A program made the position numbers and the translations under genes. From assembly GCA_049322335.1 (NCBI GenBank), contig JBMORL010000051.1:1-17008 (forward strand): 17,008 nucleotides of DNA, read 5' to 3'. This document shows positions 1 to 7,128 of this stretch, one piece after another. This DNA comes from JBMORL01 sp049322335 (GTDB lineage: Bacteria; Bacteroidota; Bacteroidia; Flavobacteriales_D; UBA2798). The notes beneath the pieces were generated by a model, which saw only the letters and a list, made by a program, of their open reading frames with translations, was not told where the DNA came from and searched no databases. The stretch's first letter is position 1. Every line of letters starts with the position of its first letter.

Positions 1-21
1 GTTTACACCCAAAGAAAATGA
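1..21 (+). CDS. 3' end of an upstream gene (partial, tentative)
   Basis: The first 21 bases can be read in frame 1 as V-Y-T-Q-R-K followed by TGA at 19-21, which overlaps the pyrB ATG at 18-20 as ATGA. This 4-nt overlap is the same junction used twice in the RND operon of this window. Frame 2 is also open and would end at TAA 23-25, so the frame is not settled. In many bacteria the gene before pyrB is pyrR, but these few codons cannot identify it. Confidence 0.3.
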   Translation, partial: VYTQRK

Positions 22-953
22 ATAAACACCTTAGCGTTGACCACCTCATCGGAATAAAAGGCCTCACACGCGGGGACATTGAAATTATTTTCCAGACAGC
101 CGATACTTTTAAAGAAGTGATCAACCGTCCCATTAAAAAAGTTCCTTCTTTGCGTGACATTACGGTGGCCAATTTATTCTTCGAAAATTCTACACGCACA
201 AAACTTTCATTCGAACTGGCAGAAAAAAGGCTTTCGGCCGATGTGGTGAATTTCTCGGCTTCGGGTTCTTCAGTAAAAAAAGGTGAAACCCTTATTGATA
301 CGGTAAACAACATCCTGGCTATGAAAGTAGATATGGTGGTAATGCGTCATTCCACTCCCGGGGCAGCGCTGTTTTTATCCAAACATGTAAAAGCCCGCGT
401 GATCAATGCCGGTGATGGTACCCACGAGCACCCTACACAAGCGCTTCTTGATGCCTATTCCATCAGGGAAAAACTCGGAGCAGTGGAAGGCAAAAAAATC
501 GCCATAGTTGGTGATATTCTCCATTCAAGAGTAGCCCTTTCCAACATATTCTGTCTCCAAAAACTGGGTGCCGAAGTAATGGTTTGCGGCCCCACAACCC
601 TTATTCCCCGCTACATCCACGAGTTGGATGTGAAGGTGGAACACGACCTCTGGAAAGCCCTTCAGTGGTGTGATGTGGCCAATATGCTTCGCATACAACT
701 TGAGCGTCAGGACATACGCTATTTCCCTTCGTTGAGAGAATATTCCATGCTCTTTGGCCTCGATAAAAAAATGCTGGATTCGCTGAATAAAGAAATTGTG
801 ATTATGCATCCCGGCCCCATCAACCGCGGGGTGGAAATTACCAGTGATGTAGCCGACAGCGAGCATTCCATCATCCTCGACCAGGTGGAAAACGGGGTGG
901 CCGTAAGAATGGCCGTAATTTACCTGCTGGCTGCCAAAATAGAGCGGAATTAA
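18..953 (+). CDS. pyrB: Aspartate carbamoyltransferase, catalytic chain
   Basis: The 311-aa product catalyses the committed step of de novo pyrimidine synthesis, carbamoyl phosphate plus L-aspartate giving N-carbamoyl-L-aspartate, in the cytoplasm. Length is normal for a PyrB catalytic chain. The carbamoyl-phosphate site S-T-R-T is at residues 58-61, followed by the K-K-G-E loop (87-90) holding the catalytic lysine. H-P-T-Q is at 138-141, the second-domain G-D-I-x-H-S-R at 165-171, and H-P-G-P-I-N-R-G at 264-271 forms the aspartate side of the site. All expected active-site segments are present. No regulatory chain (pyrI) lies downstream; the next gene encodes a STAS protein, so the enzyme probably acts without PyrI, as in many bacteria. 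The ATG is probably coupled to an upstream gene, because only 17 nt precede it. Confidence 0.97.
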   Translation: MNKHLSVDHLIGIKGLTRGDIEIIFQTADTFKEVINRPIKKVPSLRDITVANLFFENSTRTKLSFELAEKRLSADVVNFSASGSSVKKGETLIDTVNNILAMKVDMVVMRHSTPGAALFLSKHVKARVINAGDGTHEHPTQALLDAYSIREKLGAVEGKKIAIVGDILHSRVALSNIFCLQKLGAEVMVCGPTTLIPRYIHELDVKVEHDLWKALQWCDVANMLRIQLERQDIRYFPSLREYSMLFGLDKKMLDSLNKEIVIMHPGPINRGVEITSDVADSEHSIILDQVENGVAVRMAVIYLLAAKIERN

Positions 954-962
954 AAAAAGTAG

Positions 963-970
963 TATATTTG
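963..970 (+). promoter_or_regulatory. Bacteroidota -7 promoter element before the STAS gene
   Basis: The octamer TATATTTG matches the Bacteroidota consensus TAnnTTTG and lies 16 nt before the ATG at 987, in the 33-nt gap after pyrB. No convincing -33 TTTG is seen 19-21 nt upstream. It suggests the STAS gene can be transcribed separately from pyrB. Confidence 0.5.
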
Positions 971-986
971 AGAAAACAGCCAGAAC

Positions 987-1358
987 ATGAATTTTGAAAT
1001 TGTACAGGAAGAGAAATACGTGCTGATAAAAAGCAGGGTGGAGAAACTGGATACCAATTTTGCTCCGGAACTTAAATCGTTACTCGTTTTTCACAATAAA
1101 GAGGGGCAAAAAAACATCATTATCGACCTTACCGATACCCGCTATTGTGATTCATCAGGGCTAAGCGCTATTCTGGTAGCCAACCGCCTTTGCCGTGGGT
1201 CTGAGGGAACTTTTGTTTTGAGTTCATTGCAGGAACCGGTAATGAAACTTATCACTATTTCACAGTTACATACCGTATTGAATATTACTCCTACCCTGAG
1301 CGAGGCACACGACCTCATTATGATGGAGGAAGTTGAACGCGACCTTAACAAAGAATAA
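987..1358 (+). CDS. STAS-domain protein (anti-sigma factor antagonist-like)
   Basis: The 123-aa product is a single STAS domain of the SpoIIAA/RsbV type. The signature D-S-S-G-L-S is at 55-60, following I-I-I-D-L-T-D (45-50). The serine pair at 56-57 marks the loop that partner kinases phosphorylate in characterised antagonists. Family knowledge suggests a partner-switching role, binding an anti-sigma factor or kinase when unphosphorylated. No anti-sigma kinase (HATPase_c), PP2C phosphatase or sigma factor is encoded in this window, so the partner is unknown. No transmembrane or sulfate-transporter portion is present, so it is not a SulP transporter. The acidic C-terminal tail (about 111-123) extends past the domain. 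It ends 6 nt before the next ATG, implying co-transcription with the secreted protein gene. Confidence 0.85.
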   Translation: MNFEIVQEEKYVLIKSRVEKLDTNFAPELKSLLVFHNKEGQKNIIIDLTDTRYCDSSGLSAILVANRLCRGSEGTFVLSSLQEPVMKLITISQLHTVLNITPTLSEAHDLIMMEEVERDLNKE

Positions 1359-1364
1359 ATCACA

Positions 1365-2114
1365 ATGAAAAAATTTCTACTCACACTTTTCGCATTGGCA
1401 GGATTTTCTGTTGCTTATTCGCAATGTACTCCTGACATGTCGCAAACACAACCGGGAATTCACCCCGACAGCGCTACCAATTTTGCAGTGGCGTATGAGC
1501 TGACACCCTACTCACAAACTATTACAGCGGTAACTCCTGCTGATACCTGTGTGGACATCCTGGGGCCTCCTTTTCCCTGCACCACTCTTTCTATCGACAG
1601 CATTGTGGTAGATTCAGTAACAGGCCTTCCTTCATGGGCTACTTTCACCTGTGCACCCCCCAATTGCCAGTTCCTGGGTGGCACAACCGATTGCGCTATT
1701 ATTACCGGAACTCCTCCTTCAGGTTCTGCGGGTACGTATCCGCTTATGTTTTACCTGAATGCCTATGTAGGCGGATCGGGCGTTTCCAATCCGTTTGAAC
1801 TTGACTACTATAAAATAGTTGTAATGGCAGGAACCAGTGTAAATGAAAACAGCGGAATTGAATTTGCTGTGAAAAATATTCCCAACCCGTTTGACCACAC
1901 CACTCAAATAGAATTAATGGCTTCTGAAAACACCCAGTGTAACTTTGAGGTAATGAATGTGCTGGGAAAACAAGTCTACACTAAGCCGATAACCGTTACA
2001 AAAGGAAAAAACACATTTACTTTTGACGGAAGCATGCTGGCCCCGGGGTCTTATCTGTACAGGATTTCTGACGGAAAGAAAACGATCACCAAACGAATGG
2101 TCATCAGCCGATAA
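1365..2114 (+). CDS. Secreted protein with Ig-like region and T9SS type A sorting domain
   Basis: The 249-aa product starts with a clear Sec signal peptide: two lysines, a hydrophobic core at about 4-17, and likely cleavage near A17-Y-S-Q20. The mature region at about 75-135 contains G-L-P-S-W-A-T-F and I-T-G-T-P-P ... G-T-Y-P, resembling a putative Ig-like (He_PIG) domain. Residues about 158-249 form a T9SS type A C-terminal sorting domain: N-I-P-N-P-F (171-176), V-L-G-K-Q-V (199-204), L-A-P-G-S-Y-L-Y-R-I (225-234), then a lysine-rich end. In Bacteroidota this domain directs proteins across the outer membrane and is then usually removed. Seven cysteines (21, 62, 72, 96, 101, 110, 192) are notable for a short secreted protein and may form disulfides. 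No catalytic motif is visible. Its specific role is unknown; it may be a small adhesin or surface protein. Confidence 0.85.
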   Translation: MKKFLLTLFALAGFSVAYSQCTPDMSQTQPGIHPDSATNFAVAYELTPYSQTITAVTPADTCVDILGPPFPCTTLSIDSIVVDSVTGLPSWATFTCAPPNCQFLGGTTDCAIITGTPPSGSAGTYPLMFYLNAYVGGSGVSNPFELDYYKIVVMAGTSVNENSGIEFAVKNIPNPFDHTTQIELMASENTQCNFEVMNVLGKQVYTKPITVTKGKNTFTFDGSMLAPGSYLYRISDGKKTITKRMVISR

Positions 2115-2120
2115 AATTCA

Positions 2121-2150
2121 AAAACCCTGGCTATCCGTCAGGGTTTTTTT
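2121..2150 (+). terminator. Rho-independent terminator
   Basis: AAAACCCTG (2121-2129) pairs perfectly with CAGGGTTTT (2139-2147) around a 9-nt loop, and the T-run 2144-2150 follows directly. It lies 7 nt past the stop of the T9SS gene and ends 6 nt before the rnz ATG. It is a textbook intrinsic terminator, but its closeness to rnz means it lies in that gene's leader unless transcription of rnz starts within it. Confidence 0.85.
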
Positions 2151-2155
2151 CTGTA

Positions 2156-3070
2156 ATGAAATTTGAAATTACCATACTGGGTTGCGGCTCTGCTACTCCT
2201 TCGTTGTTAAGGAATCCGGCCGCACAGGTAGTAAATGTACAGGAGAATTATTTCCTGGTAGATTGTGGCGAAGGAACCCAATTGCAACTTCGAAGGCATA
2301 AATTTAAAACACAGCGCATTCATCATATTTTTATATCACATCTGCATGGCGACCATTACCTCGGATTGATAGGATACCTGCAAAGCCTGCACTTGCTGGG
2401 CAGAACACATGAACTACACCTTTACGCCCACTCTTCACTTAAAGACCTGATAGACCTGAACCTGAAAATCTCGCATTCCACACTGGGATTTCCGCTGGTA
2501 TTTCATCCGCTGAGGTATGATCAGCCCGAAATTATTTTTGAAAACAAACAGGTAGAAATAAAAACTGTCATCTTAAAGCACCGCATTCCCTGTTGCGGGT
2601 TTGTTTTCAGGGAAAAGAAAAAATTATTATCCATCAACCCGGATAAAATTAAAGAATATGGTATCCCGGTGGCTGTATTGCCTTCTGTAAAAGAAGGAAA
2701 TGATTATATAACGGACTCGGGGCAAGTGATACCGAACGCGGAAATTACACTACCGGTGGCCAAAAGCTATTCATACGCTTATTGTTCGGATACAGCGTGG
2801 TCGGAAGAAGTAGCCCGCCAGTTGGATGAGCCCGATGTTTTGTATCACGAAAGCACATTTACAGAAGAGCACAAAGACAGGGCGAAAGAAACCTATCACT
2901 CCACCGCAAGGGAAGCTGCTGACATCGCCCGAAAATGCCGGGCAGGAAAACTTATACTCGGGCATTTTTCGGTAAGATATAAAACCACGGATGATTTTCT
3001 TTTACAGGCTAAAGAAATATTTGAAAATACTGAACTGGCAGAAGACGGAAAAGTGATTAAACTCTATTAG
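2156..3070 (+). CDS. rnz: Ribonuclease Z (tRNA 3' endonuclease)
   Basis: The 304-aa product is a short-form RNase Z of the metallo-beta-lactamase fold, about the usual bacterial length. It cuts the 3' trailer from precursor tRNAs, especially those without encoded CCA. The zinc motif H-L-H-G-D-H is at 62-67. Further expected metal ligands are H142, D212 (in Y-C-S-D-T) and H270 (in I-L-G-H-F-S). The N-terminus M-K-F-E-I-T-I-L-G-C-G-S-A-T-P is the usual family start, supporting the ATG at 2156. The H-E-S-T-F segment (231-235) and H248 are in the expected places. The start codon sits only 6 nt after a terminator T-run, so little space remains for a normal leader. The 3' end overlaps the stop codon of fmt on the opposite strand by 3 nt. 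Confidence 0.96.
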   Translation: MKFEITILGCGSATPSLLRNPAAQVVNVQENYFLVDCGEGTQLQLRRHKFKTQRIHHIFISHLHGDHYLGLIGYLQSLHLLGRTHELHLYAHSSLKDLIDLNLKISHSTLGFPLVFHPLRYDQPEIIFENKQVEIKTVILKHRIPCCGFVFREKKKLLSINPDKIKEYGIPVAVLPSVKEGNDYITDSGQVIPNAEITLPVAKSYSYAYCSDTAWSEEVARQLDEPDVLYHESTFTEEHKDRAKETYHSTAREAADIARKCRAGKLILGHFSVRYKTTDDFLLQAKEIFENTELAEDGKVIKLY

Positions 3071-4038
3071 ATACAAACACTTCCTCCGGGAATTTTTGTT
3101 CCCCTTAAAAATTCTTCAACAGACATTCTTTTTTTACCTGCCAGCTGAACTTCTTCTGCCAGCACGGCTCCTTCTCCTGTATATATTTTTAACCAGGTTT
3201 TATTATCTGTTTCCACTACACCGGCAACTCCCGAACCGTTAGTTACTGAGGTTCTGAAAATTTTTAGCTGGATAGGCTGGTTGCTGATCTTTATTTCGGT
3301 AAAAGCTGCGGGGTAAGGTGATAATCCCCGGATATGATTGTGCACTTCTTCTGCAGAACCTTTCCAGTTGATCCTGCAATCTTCGCGGAAAATTTTAGGA
3401 GCGTGTTTCAGTTCTGTATATTCTTTCAGCCATTCATCCTGTGGAATTGCCTTTACTTTTCCGTCCCTGATATCACATACTGTTTTCAACAACAATCCGG
3501 CTCCCACCTGTGCCAGTTCATCATGCAATTCACCGGCTGTTTCGTTTTCGCTGATAGAAACTTTTTCGCGGGCGATAATATTTCCGGTATCAATTTCATG
3601 CGAAATGAAAAAAGTAGTTACACCGCTTTCCTTTTCGCCATTGATCACGGCCCAGTTGATAGGGGCGGCACCCCGGTATTGGGGAAGTAATGATGCATGA
3701 AGATTAATCGTTCCTTTGGCGGGCATTTTCCAAACTGCTTCAGGCAACATGCGAAAAGCCACCACCACAAAAAGGTCGGCCTCCAGGTCGCTGAGTTGCT
3801 GAAGGAACTGCGGATCTTTTAATTTTTCGGGTTGGAGCAATGGCAGATTTTTTTCAATAGCAAACTGTTTTACTTCCGAAAACTGAATTTTCTGCCCGCG
3901 GCCGGCTGGTTTGTCGGTAGAAGTAACTACTGCTTCAATTCGTATACCGTTAGTATATAATTTTTCCAGAGAAGAAACCGCAAAACCCGGTGTTCCCATA
4001 AAAACAATTTTAAAATCTATATTTTTATGTGTCTCCAT
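3067..4038 (-). CDS. fmt: Methionyl-tRNA formyltransferase
   Basis: The 323-aa product transfers a formyl group from 10-formyl-tetrahydrofolate to Met-tRNA(fMet), producing the initiator tRNA. The N-terminus holds F-K-I-V-F-M-G-T-P-G-F-A-V (residues 9-21). The catalytic N-L-H-A-S-L-L-P-Q-Y-R-G-A-A-P-I is at 112-127, containing N112 and H114. E-I-D-T-G-N at 148-153 contains the catalytic aspartate D150. The C-terminal domain, from about residue 225, has the tRNA-binding fold typical of the family. I chose the ATG at 4036-4038, since a longer reading adds 26 residues unlike Fmt that coincide with the MATE coding region. A purine-rich GGAAAGGAAA directly precedes this ATG. The gene overlaps the end of the MATE gene by 22 nt and is the last gene of a minus-strand operon. 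Confidence 0.95.
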   Translation of the reverse strand: METHKNIDFKIVFMGTPGFAVSSLEKLYTNGIRIEAVVTSTDKPAGRGQKIQFSEVKQFAIEKNLPLLQPEKLKDPQFLQQLSDLEADLFVVVAFRMLPEAVWKMPAKGTINLHASLLPQYRGAAPINWAVINGEKESGVTTFFISHEIDTGNIIAREKVSISENETAGELHDELAQVGAGLLLKTVCDIRDGKVKAIPQDEWLKEYTELKHAPKIFREDCRINWKGSAEEVHNHIRGLSPYPAAFTEIKISNQPIQLKIFRTSVTNGSGVAGVVETDNKTWLKIYTGEGAVLAEEVQLAGKKRMSVEEFLRGTKIPGGSVCI

Positions 4039-5348
4039 TTTCCTTTCCGAATATAATAAATACTGGCTATTCCCATAACAAAGAAATAAAGATATTCCAG
4101 CGACCAAACTGTCCATATTTCCTGCCGGAATGGAATGGTAAGCAGGTAAGCCATTATGAGGTAAGTGGTGATGGACAGTAATTCTATATAAAAAGAGGTA
4201 TTGGTATCACCCGAACCCGAAATCATATTTAACAATGGCATCACAATCGCCATCAGTAACATGGCACCGGTTACCAGTTGAAGTGTAAATACAGTATCCT
4301 CCAGCAAGACATCATTGGTGCCTATAACCGGAACCACGTGGTGAGGATAAAACAAATTAGGCTGGACAAAAATGAAAGTAGCCACAAAACTGATAATTGT
4401 GATTTTGACAACAGAAGGGATGATTTCCTCCTTTTTTTCCTGTGCCATCAGGTTGCTTACAAATGTCCGGGTAGCGGTTCCCAGTCCTAAAACAGGAATA
4501 AGGGCAATAAAATAAAAATTGCGGATCACCTGTGAAATTTCCAGCGATTCTCTTCCCATTTTTTCGATGAAGAAAAAATAAACGGTCCATGTGCCCACCG
4601 ATAAAAATCCCTGGATCATCAGCGGCCAGGATACTTTCAGCAAGCCGGTAATTTCATTCCATTTTATCCGAACTTTTTCTTTTATCCTGTATTTACCGGT
4701 TTTTTTGTCTGATAAAAGATATGCCGCGGAAAAAATAAATCCCGCTGCTTCCGACAAAACTGTAGCTATCGCAGCTCCCTCAATTCCCCACTTGGGCAAT
4801 CCCAGATTTCCGAATATCAGCCCATAATCAAGAACAACATTCAGCAACGCAACGGTAACGGTAGAATACATCAGGATATTGGTTCGCGCAATTCCCGAAT
4901 AAAATCCATGAATAGCCAGGGTGGTCACTGAAAAGAAATATCCAAAGGATCTCCAGTACAGGAATTTCCTCATGCTTTCGGCTGTTTCGGCATCTTCTAC
5001 AGCCTGATCAACAAAAAAATAATTTCCGGTTTGCAGAAGAAAAAAAAGGAAAATGGAAAAAAGAAAAAGAAAAAAAAGTGCGTGCCGGAATAAAACACCT
5101 GCCTGTTTATAATTTCCTTCCCCATCCCTGCGTGCTACCAATACCTGCAGGCCGTTAGACACCCCCATTGCCACCATATAAAACGTGATGTACAACATCC
5201 CCGCATTTCCGGCCGCATTAAAATCTACCGTGCTCACCCGGTTCATAAACGCAGAATCGGTTATGGATACAGTAAACTGAACAAACATTCCTATCATTAC
5301 AGGAAAAGCTACAGCTAAAATATGTTTCAGGGAAAGGGAAGTTTTCAT
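4017..5348 (-). CDS. MATE family efflux transporter
   Basis: The 443-aa product is a multidrug and toxic-compound extrusion (MATE) transporter, a cation-coupled antiporter in the inner membrane. It has about 12 hydrophobic segments arranged as two related halves. Recognisable family segments are P-V-M-I-G ... T-D-S-A-F-M in helix 1 (about 16-35), L-L-N-V-V-L-D-Y-G-L-I-F-G (168-180) and G-I-E-G-A-A-I-A-T-V (188-197). In the second half, the matching segment carries P-V-L-G-L-G-T-A-T (285-293). The substrate cannot be predicted. The helix at about 90-106 is unusually rich in phenylalanine and is encoded by long T-runs. It begins 2 nt after the rlmI-like stop and overlaps fmt by 22 nt, so the three genes should be co-transcribed. 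Confidence 0.92.
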   Translation of the reverse strand: MKTSLSLKHILAVAFPVMIGMFVQFTVSITDSAFMNRVSTVDFNAAGNAGMLYITFYMVAMGVSNGLQVLVARRDGEGNYKQAGVLFRHALFFLFLFSIFLFFLLQTGNYFFVDQAVEDAETAESMRKFLYWRSFGYFFSVTTLAIHGFYSGIARTNILMYSTVTVALLNVVLDYGLIFGNLGLPKWGIEGAAIATVLSEAAGFIFSAAYLLSDKKTGKYRIKEKVRIKWNEITGLLKVSWPLMIQGFLSVGTWTVYFFFIEKMGRESLEISQVIRNFYFIALIPVLGLGTATRTFVSNLMAQEKKEEIIPSVVKITIISFVATFIFVQPNLFYPHHVVPVIGTNDVLLEDTVFTLQLVTGAMLLMAIVMPLLNMISGSGDTNTSFYIELLSITTYLIMAYLLTIPFRQEIWTVWSLEYLYFFVMGIASIYYIRKGKWRHIKI

Positions 5349-5350
5349 AG

Positions 5351-6529
5351 CTATTCCACTTCTATTACGAGGCCTTTAAGATATTCTCCTTCGGGATGAT
5401 AAATATTTACCGGGTGATCGGCCGGCTGACGCATTTTGTGAAGGACACGTACCTTTCTTCTGGTGTTGGCTGCTGCCGAAAAAATAATTCCTGAAAAAGT
5501 TTCCGCATCAATGGCCTGTGAACAGGAAAAGGTAAAAATAAGTCCACCGGATTTTATTTTTGAAATTGCTTCTTCATTCAGCCTCCGGTAACCCTGTATA
5601 GCATTATGCTTTGCGCTTAAATGTTTGGCGAAAGCCGGGGGATCGAGAATGATAATATCATAATCACTTTCCACGTTTCTGAAATAAGGAATAGCGTCTG
5701 CCACAATACTTTTGTGCAGAAGAGATTTCCCGGTGAGTGCTGTATTTTTTTCGGTCAGGTCAATAGCTTTTTGCGAACTATCCAGTGAATGGACTTCTGC
5801 AGCATCTTCATTCAATGCATAAACAGAGAATCCTCCCGAATAACAAAACGTGTTGAGTATTTTTTTTCCGGATGCATATTGTCCGAGCAAAAAACGATTG
5901 TCACGCTGGTCGAGGAAAAAACCGGTTTTTTGTCCCGTTTCCCAGTTTACCAAAAACCGATGGCCATTTTCCTTTACTTCCGTTTCTCCCTGGTGATTTC
6001 CGAAAAGATATTCGTTTACTGATCCTGTATTTTTATGTTGCAGCTCTGCGCTTTTATCATAAATGGCAGAAAGTTTTTTTCCCAATACATGTTGTAATGC
6101 TTTTGATATAATTCCGCGCTGTAAATACATTCCTTTGGTATGGCACTGCAGAACGGCTACATCATTATAGATGTCACAGATAAGCCCCGGCAACAAATCG
6201 CCTTCGCCATGAATAAGACGATAACAGGTAGTTTGCGGGTTTTCCGCTATATTGAGTTGTTTTCTGAGTAAATAAGCATTTTGAAATCGTTTGATAAAAA
6301 ATTCTTCTCCAGGCACCTCATCATCAAACGTAAGTACCCGAACCGTTATAGAGCTGGAGGCAAAATGGCCACACCCCAGGAACTTTCCCGCTGCTGAAAA
6401 AACACCGGTAATGTCTCCTTCAGCGGGATTTCCTTCCATGTGCTGAACAGCACCCGAAAACACCCAGGGATGAAAACGTTCGAGCGAACGTTCCTTTCCT
6501 TTTTTCAATATCACTTTTTTAACCGGCAT
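5351..6529 (-). CDS. rlmI: Class I SAM-dependent rRNA methyltransferase, RlmI-like
   Basis: The 392-aa product combines an N-terminal PUA RNA-binding domain (about 1-75, with H-P-W-V-F-S-G-A near 20-27) and a C-terminal Rossmann methyltransferase. Conserved segments include T-G-Q-K-T-G-F-F-L-D-Q-R-D-N-R (198-212), N-T-F-C-Y-S-G-G-F-S-V (SAM motif I, 226-236), I-I-L-D-P-P-A-F (293-300) and F-S-C-S-Q (334-338), which carries the likely catalytic cysteine C336. E. coli RlmI makes m5C1962 in 23S rRNA; the same target is inferred here, although related enzymes modify other positions. I chose the ATG at 6527-6529. A TTG three codons upstream overlaps a -7 promoter element and is less likely. It is the first gene of the rlmI-MATE-fmt operon. 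Confidence 0.9.
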   Translation of the reverse strand: MPVKKVILKKGKERSLERFHPWVFSGAVQHMEGNPAEGDITGVFSAAGKFLGCGHFASSSITVRVLTFDDEVPGEEFFIKRFQNAYLLRKQLNIAENPQTTCYRLIHGEGDLLPGLICDIYNDVAVLQCHTKGMYLQRGIISKALQHVLGKKLSAIYDKSAELQHKNTGSVNEYLFGNHQGETEVKENGHRFLVNWETGQKTGFFLDQRDNRFLLGQYASGKKILNTFCYSGGFSVYALNEDAAEVHSLDSSQKAIDLTEKNTALTGKSLLHKSIVADAIPYFRNVESDYDIIILDPPAFAKHLSAKHNAIQGYRRLNEEAISKIKSGGLIFTFSCSQAIDAETFSGIIFSAAANTRRKVRVLHKMRQPADHPVNIYHPEGEYLKGLVIEVE

Positions 6530-6535
6530 CGGGTG

Positions 6536-6543
6536 CAAAGCTA
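6536..6543 (-). promoter_or_regulatory. Bacteroidota -7 element for the rlmI-MATE-fmt operon
   Basis: On the minus strand TAGCTTTG matches TAnnTTTG and ends 6 nt before the rlmI ATG. Transcription normally starts several bases past this element, so the mRNA would begin at or very near the ATG. No clear -33 TTTG is seen upstream. Confidence 0.5.
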
Positions 6544-6604
6544 AGAAAGTAAGGGGATTTTTACTTATTTCTCTGTACCATCCTTCACACCCAGCGGGTT
6601 TTAT

Positions 6605-6612
6605 TATCTTTG
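6605..6612 (+). promoter_or_regulatory. Bacteroidota -7 element for the DinB-like gene
   Basis: TATCTTTG matches TAnnTTTG and lies 15 nt before the ATG at 6628. It shares a 98-nt divergent intergenic region with the rlmI promoter. The -33 element is not obvious. Confidence 0.55.
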
Positions 6613-6627
6613 AATAAACACCTTTTT

Positions 6628-7128
6628 ATGAAAAAGACCGAAGCACAAGCTCTTGCCGATACCATGGATTTTTCGCGGCAGCTTTCTCTCTACTATTTTC
6701 ACAAACTAAAAGATACCGACCTGCATAAAACATTTGAATGTGAAGGGAAAAAACTGAATAGCGCCTTTTGGGTAATGGCTCACCTTGCGGTTACCGAAAA
6801 TTATCTTTTATTATATGCAACAGGCGGAGAGATGATCAGGTTTTCGTGGGCCAGATTATTCGGGCTGGGCTCAACCATTCCCATAAAAGAAGATTGTCCG
6901 CCACTGGAAGAAGTACTGGAAAAACTGGAATCTGTTCACCAAAAGGCGTTGCAGTATATTCGTTCGCTAAGTGATGACGATCTTGACAAACCCAATCCCA
7001 CTCCCATAAAATTTAAAAACGCACCCGATACCTTGCGTATGGTGATTCAACATGCCATCCGTCACGAAGGTACACATACGGGGCATCTCAGCTGGTTGTG
7101 TAAACTTCATGGAATAAAAACCATCTGA
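6628..7128 (+). CDS. DinB/YfiT-like metal-binding protein
   Basis: The 166-aa product has the size and layout of the DinB/YfiT four-helix bundle superfamily. The probable metal ligands are H52 (in V-M-A-H-L-A-V-T-E) and H146 and H150 (in R-H-E-G-T-H-T-G-H). Family members include metal-dependent thiol S-transferases using bacillithiol or mycothiol and many proteins of unknown function, so the reaction cannot be assigned. There is no signal peptide, so it should be cytoplasmic. I chose the ATG at 6628; a TTG six codons earlier lies inside the -7 promoter element and is unlikely. The stop codon overlaps the next gene's ATG by one base (TGATG), which suggests translational coupling with the membrane protein. 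Confidence 0.85.
   Translation: MKKTEAQALADTMDFSRQLSLYYFHKLKDTDLHKTFECEGKKLNSAFWVMAHLAVTENYLLLYATGGEMIRFSWARLFGLGSTIPIKEDCPPLEEVLEKLESVHQKALQYIRSLSDDDLDKPNPTPIKFKNAPDTLRMVIQHAIRHEGTHTGHLSWLCKLHGIKTI

Noticed and set aside
2018..2025. TACTTTTG as a promoter for rnz
   Set aside because: It matches TAnnTTTG but lies in the T9SS coding sequence, upstream of a strong terminator and without a -33 element. A chance match is likely, though it stays a weak candidate.
3334..3700. Two overlapping open frames antisense to fmt
   Set aside because: Both are shadows of fmt, and their composition is unlike real proteins here.
4039..4116. Upstream extension of fmt to a start at 4116
   Set aside because: The 26 extra residues do not resemble Fmt and lie inside the MATE coding sequence. 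The ATG at 4038 is followed at once by the family N-terminus.
6530..6538. TTG start of the rlmI-like gene
   Set aside because: It overlaps the TAGCTTTG element; the ATG at 6529 gives the standard PUA N-terminus.
6591..6604. Small hairpin ACCC-AGC-GGGT followed by T-rich DNA as a terminator
   Set aside because: The 4-bp stem is too short, and no plus-strand gene ends just upstream.
6610..6627. TTG start of the DinB-like gene
   Set aside because: This codon lies within the TATCTTTG promoter element; the ATG at 6628 is a better start.
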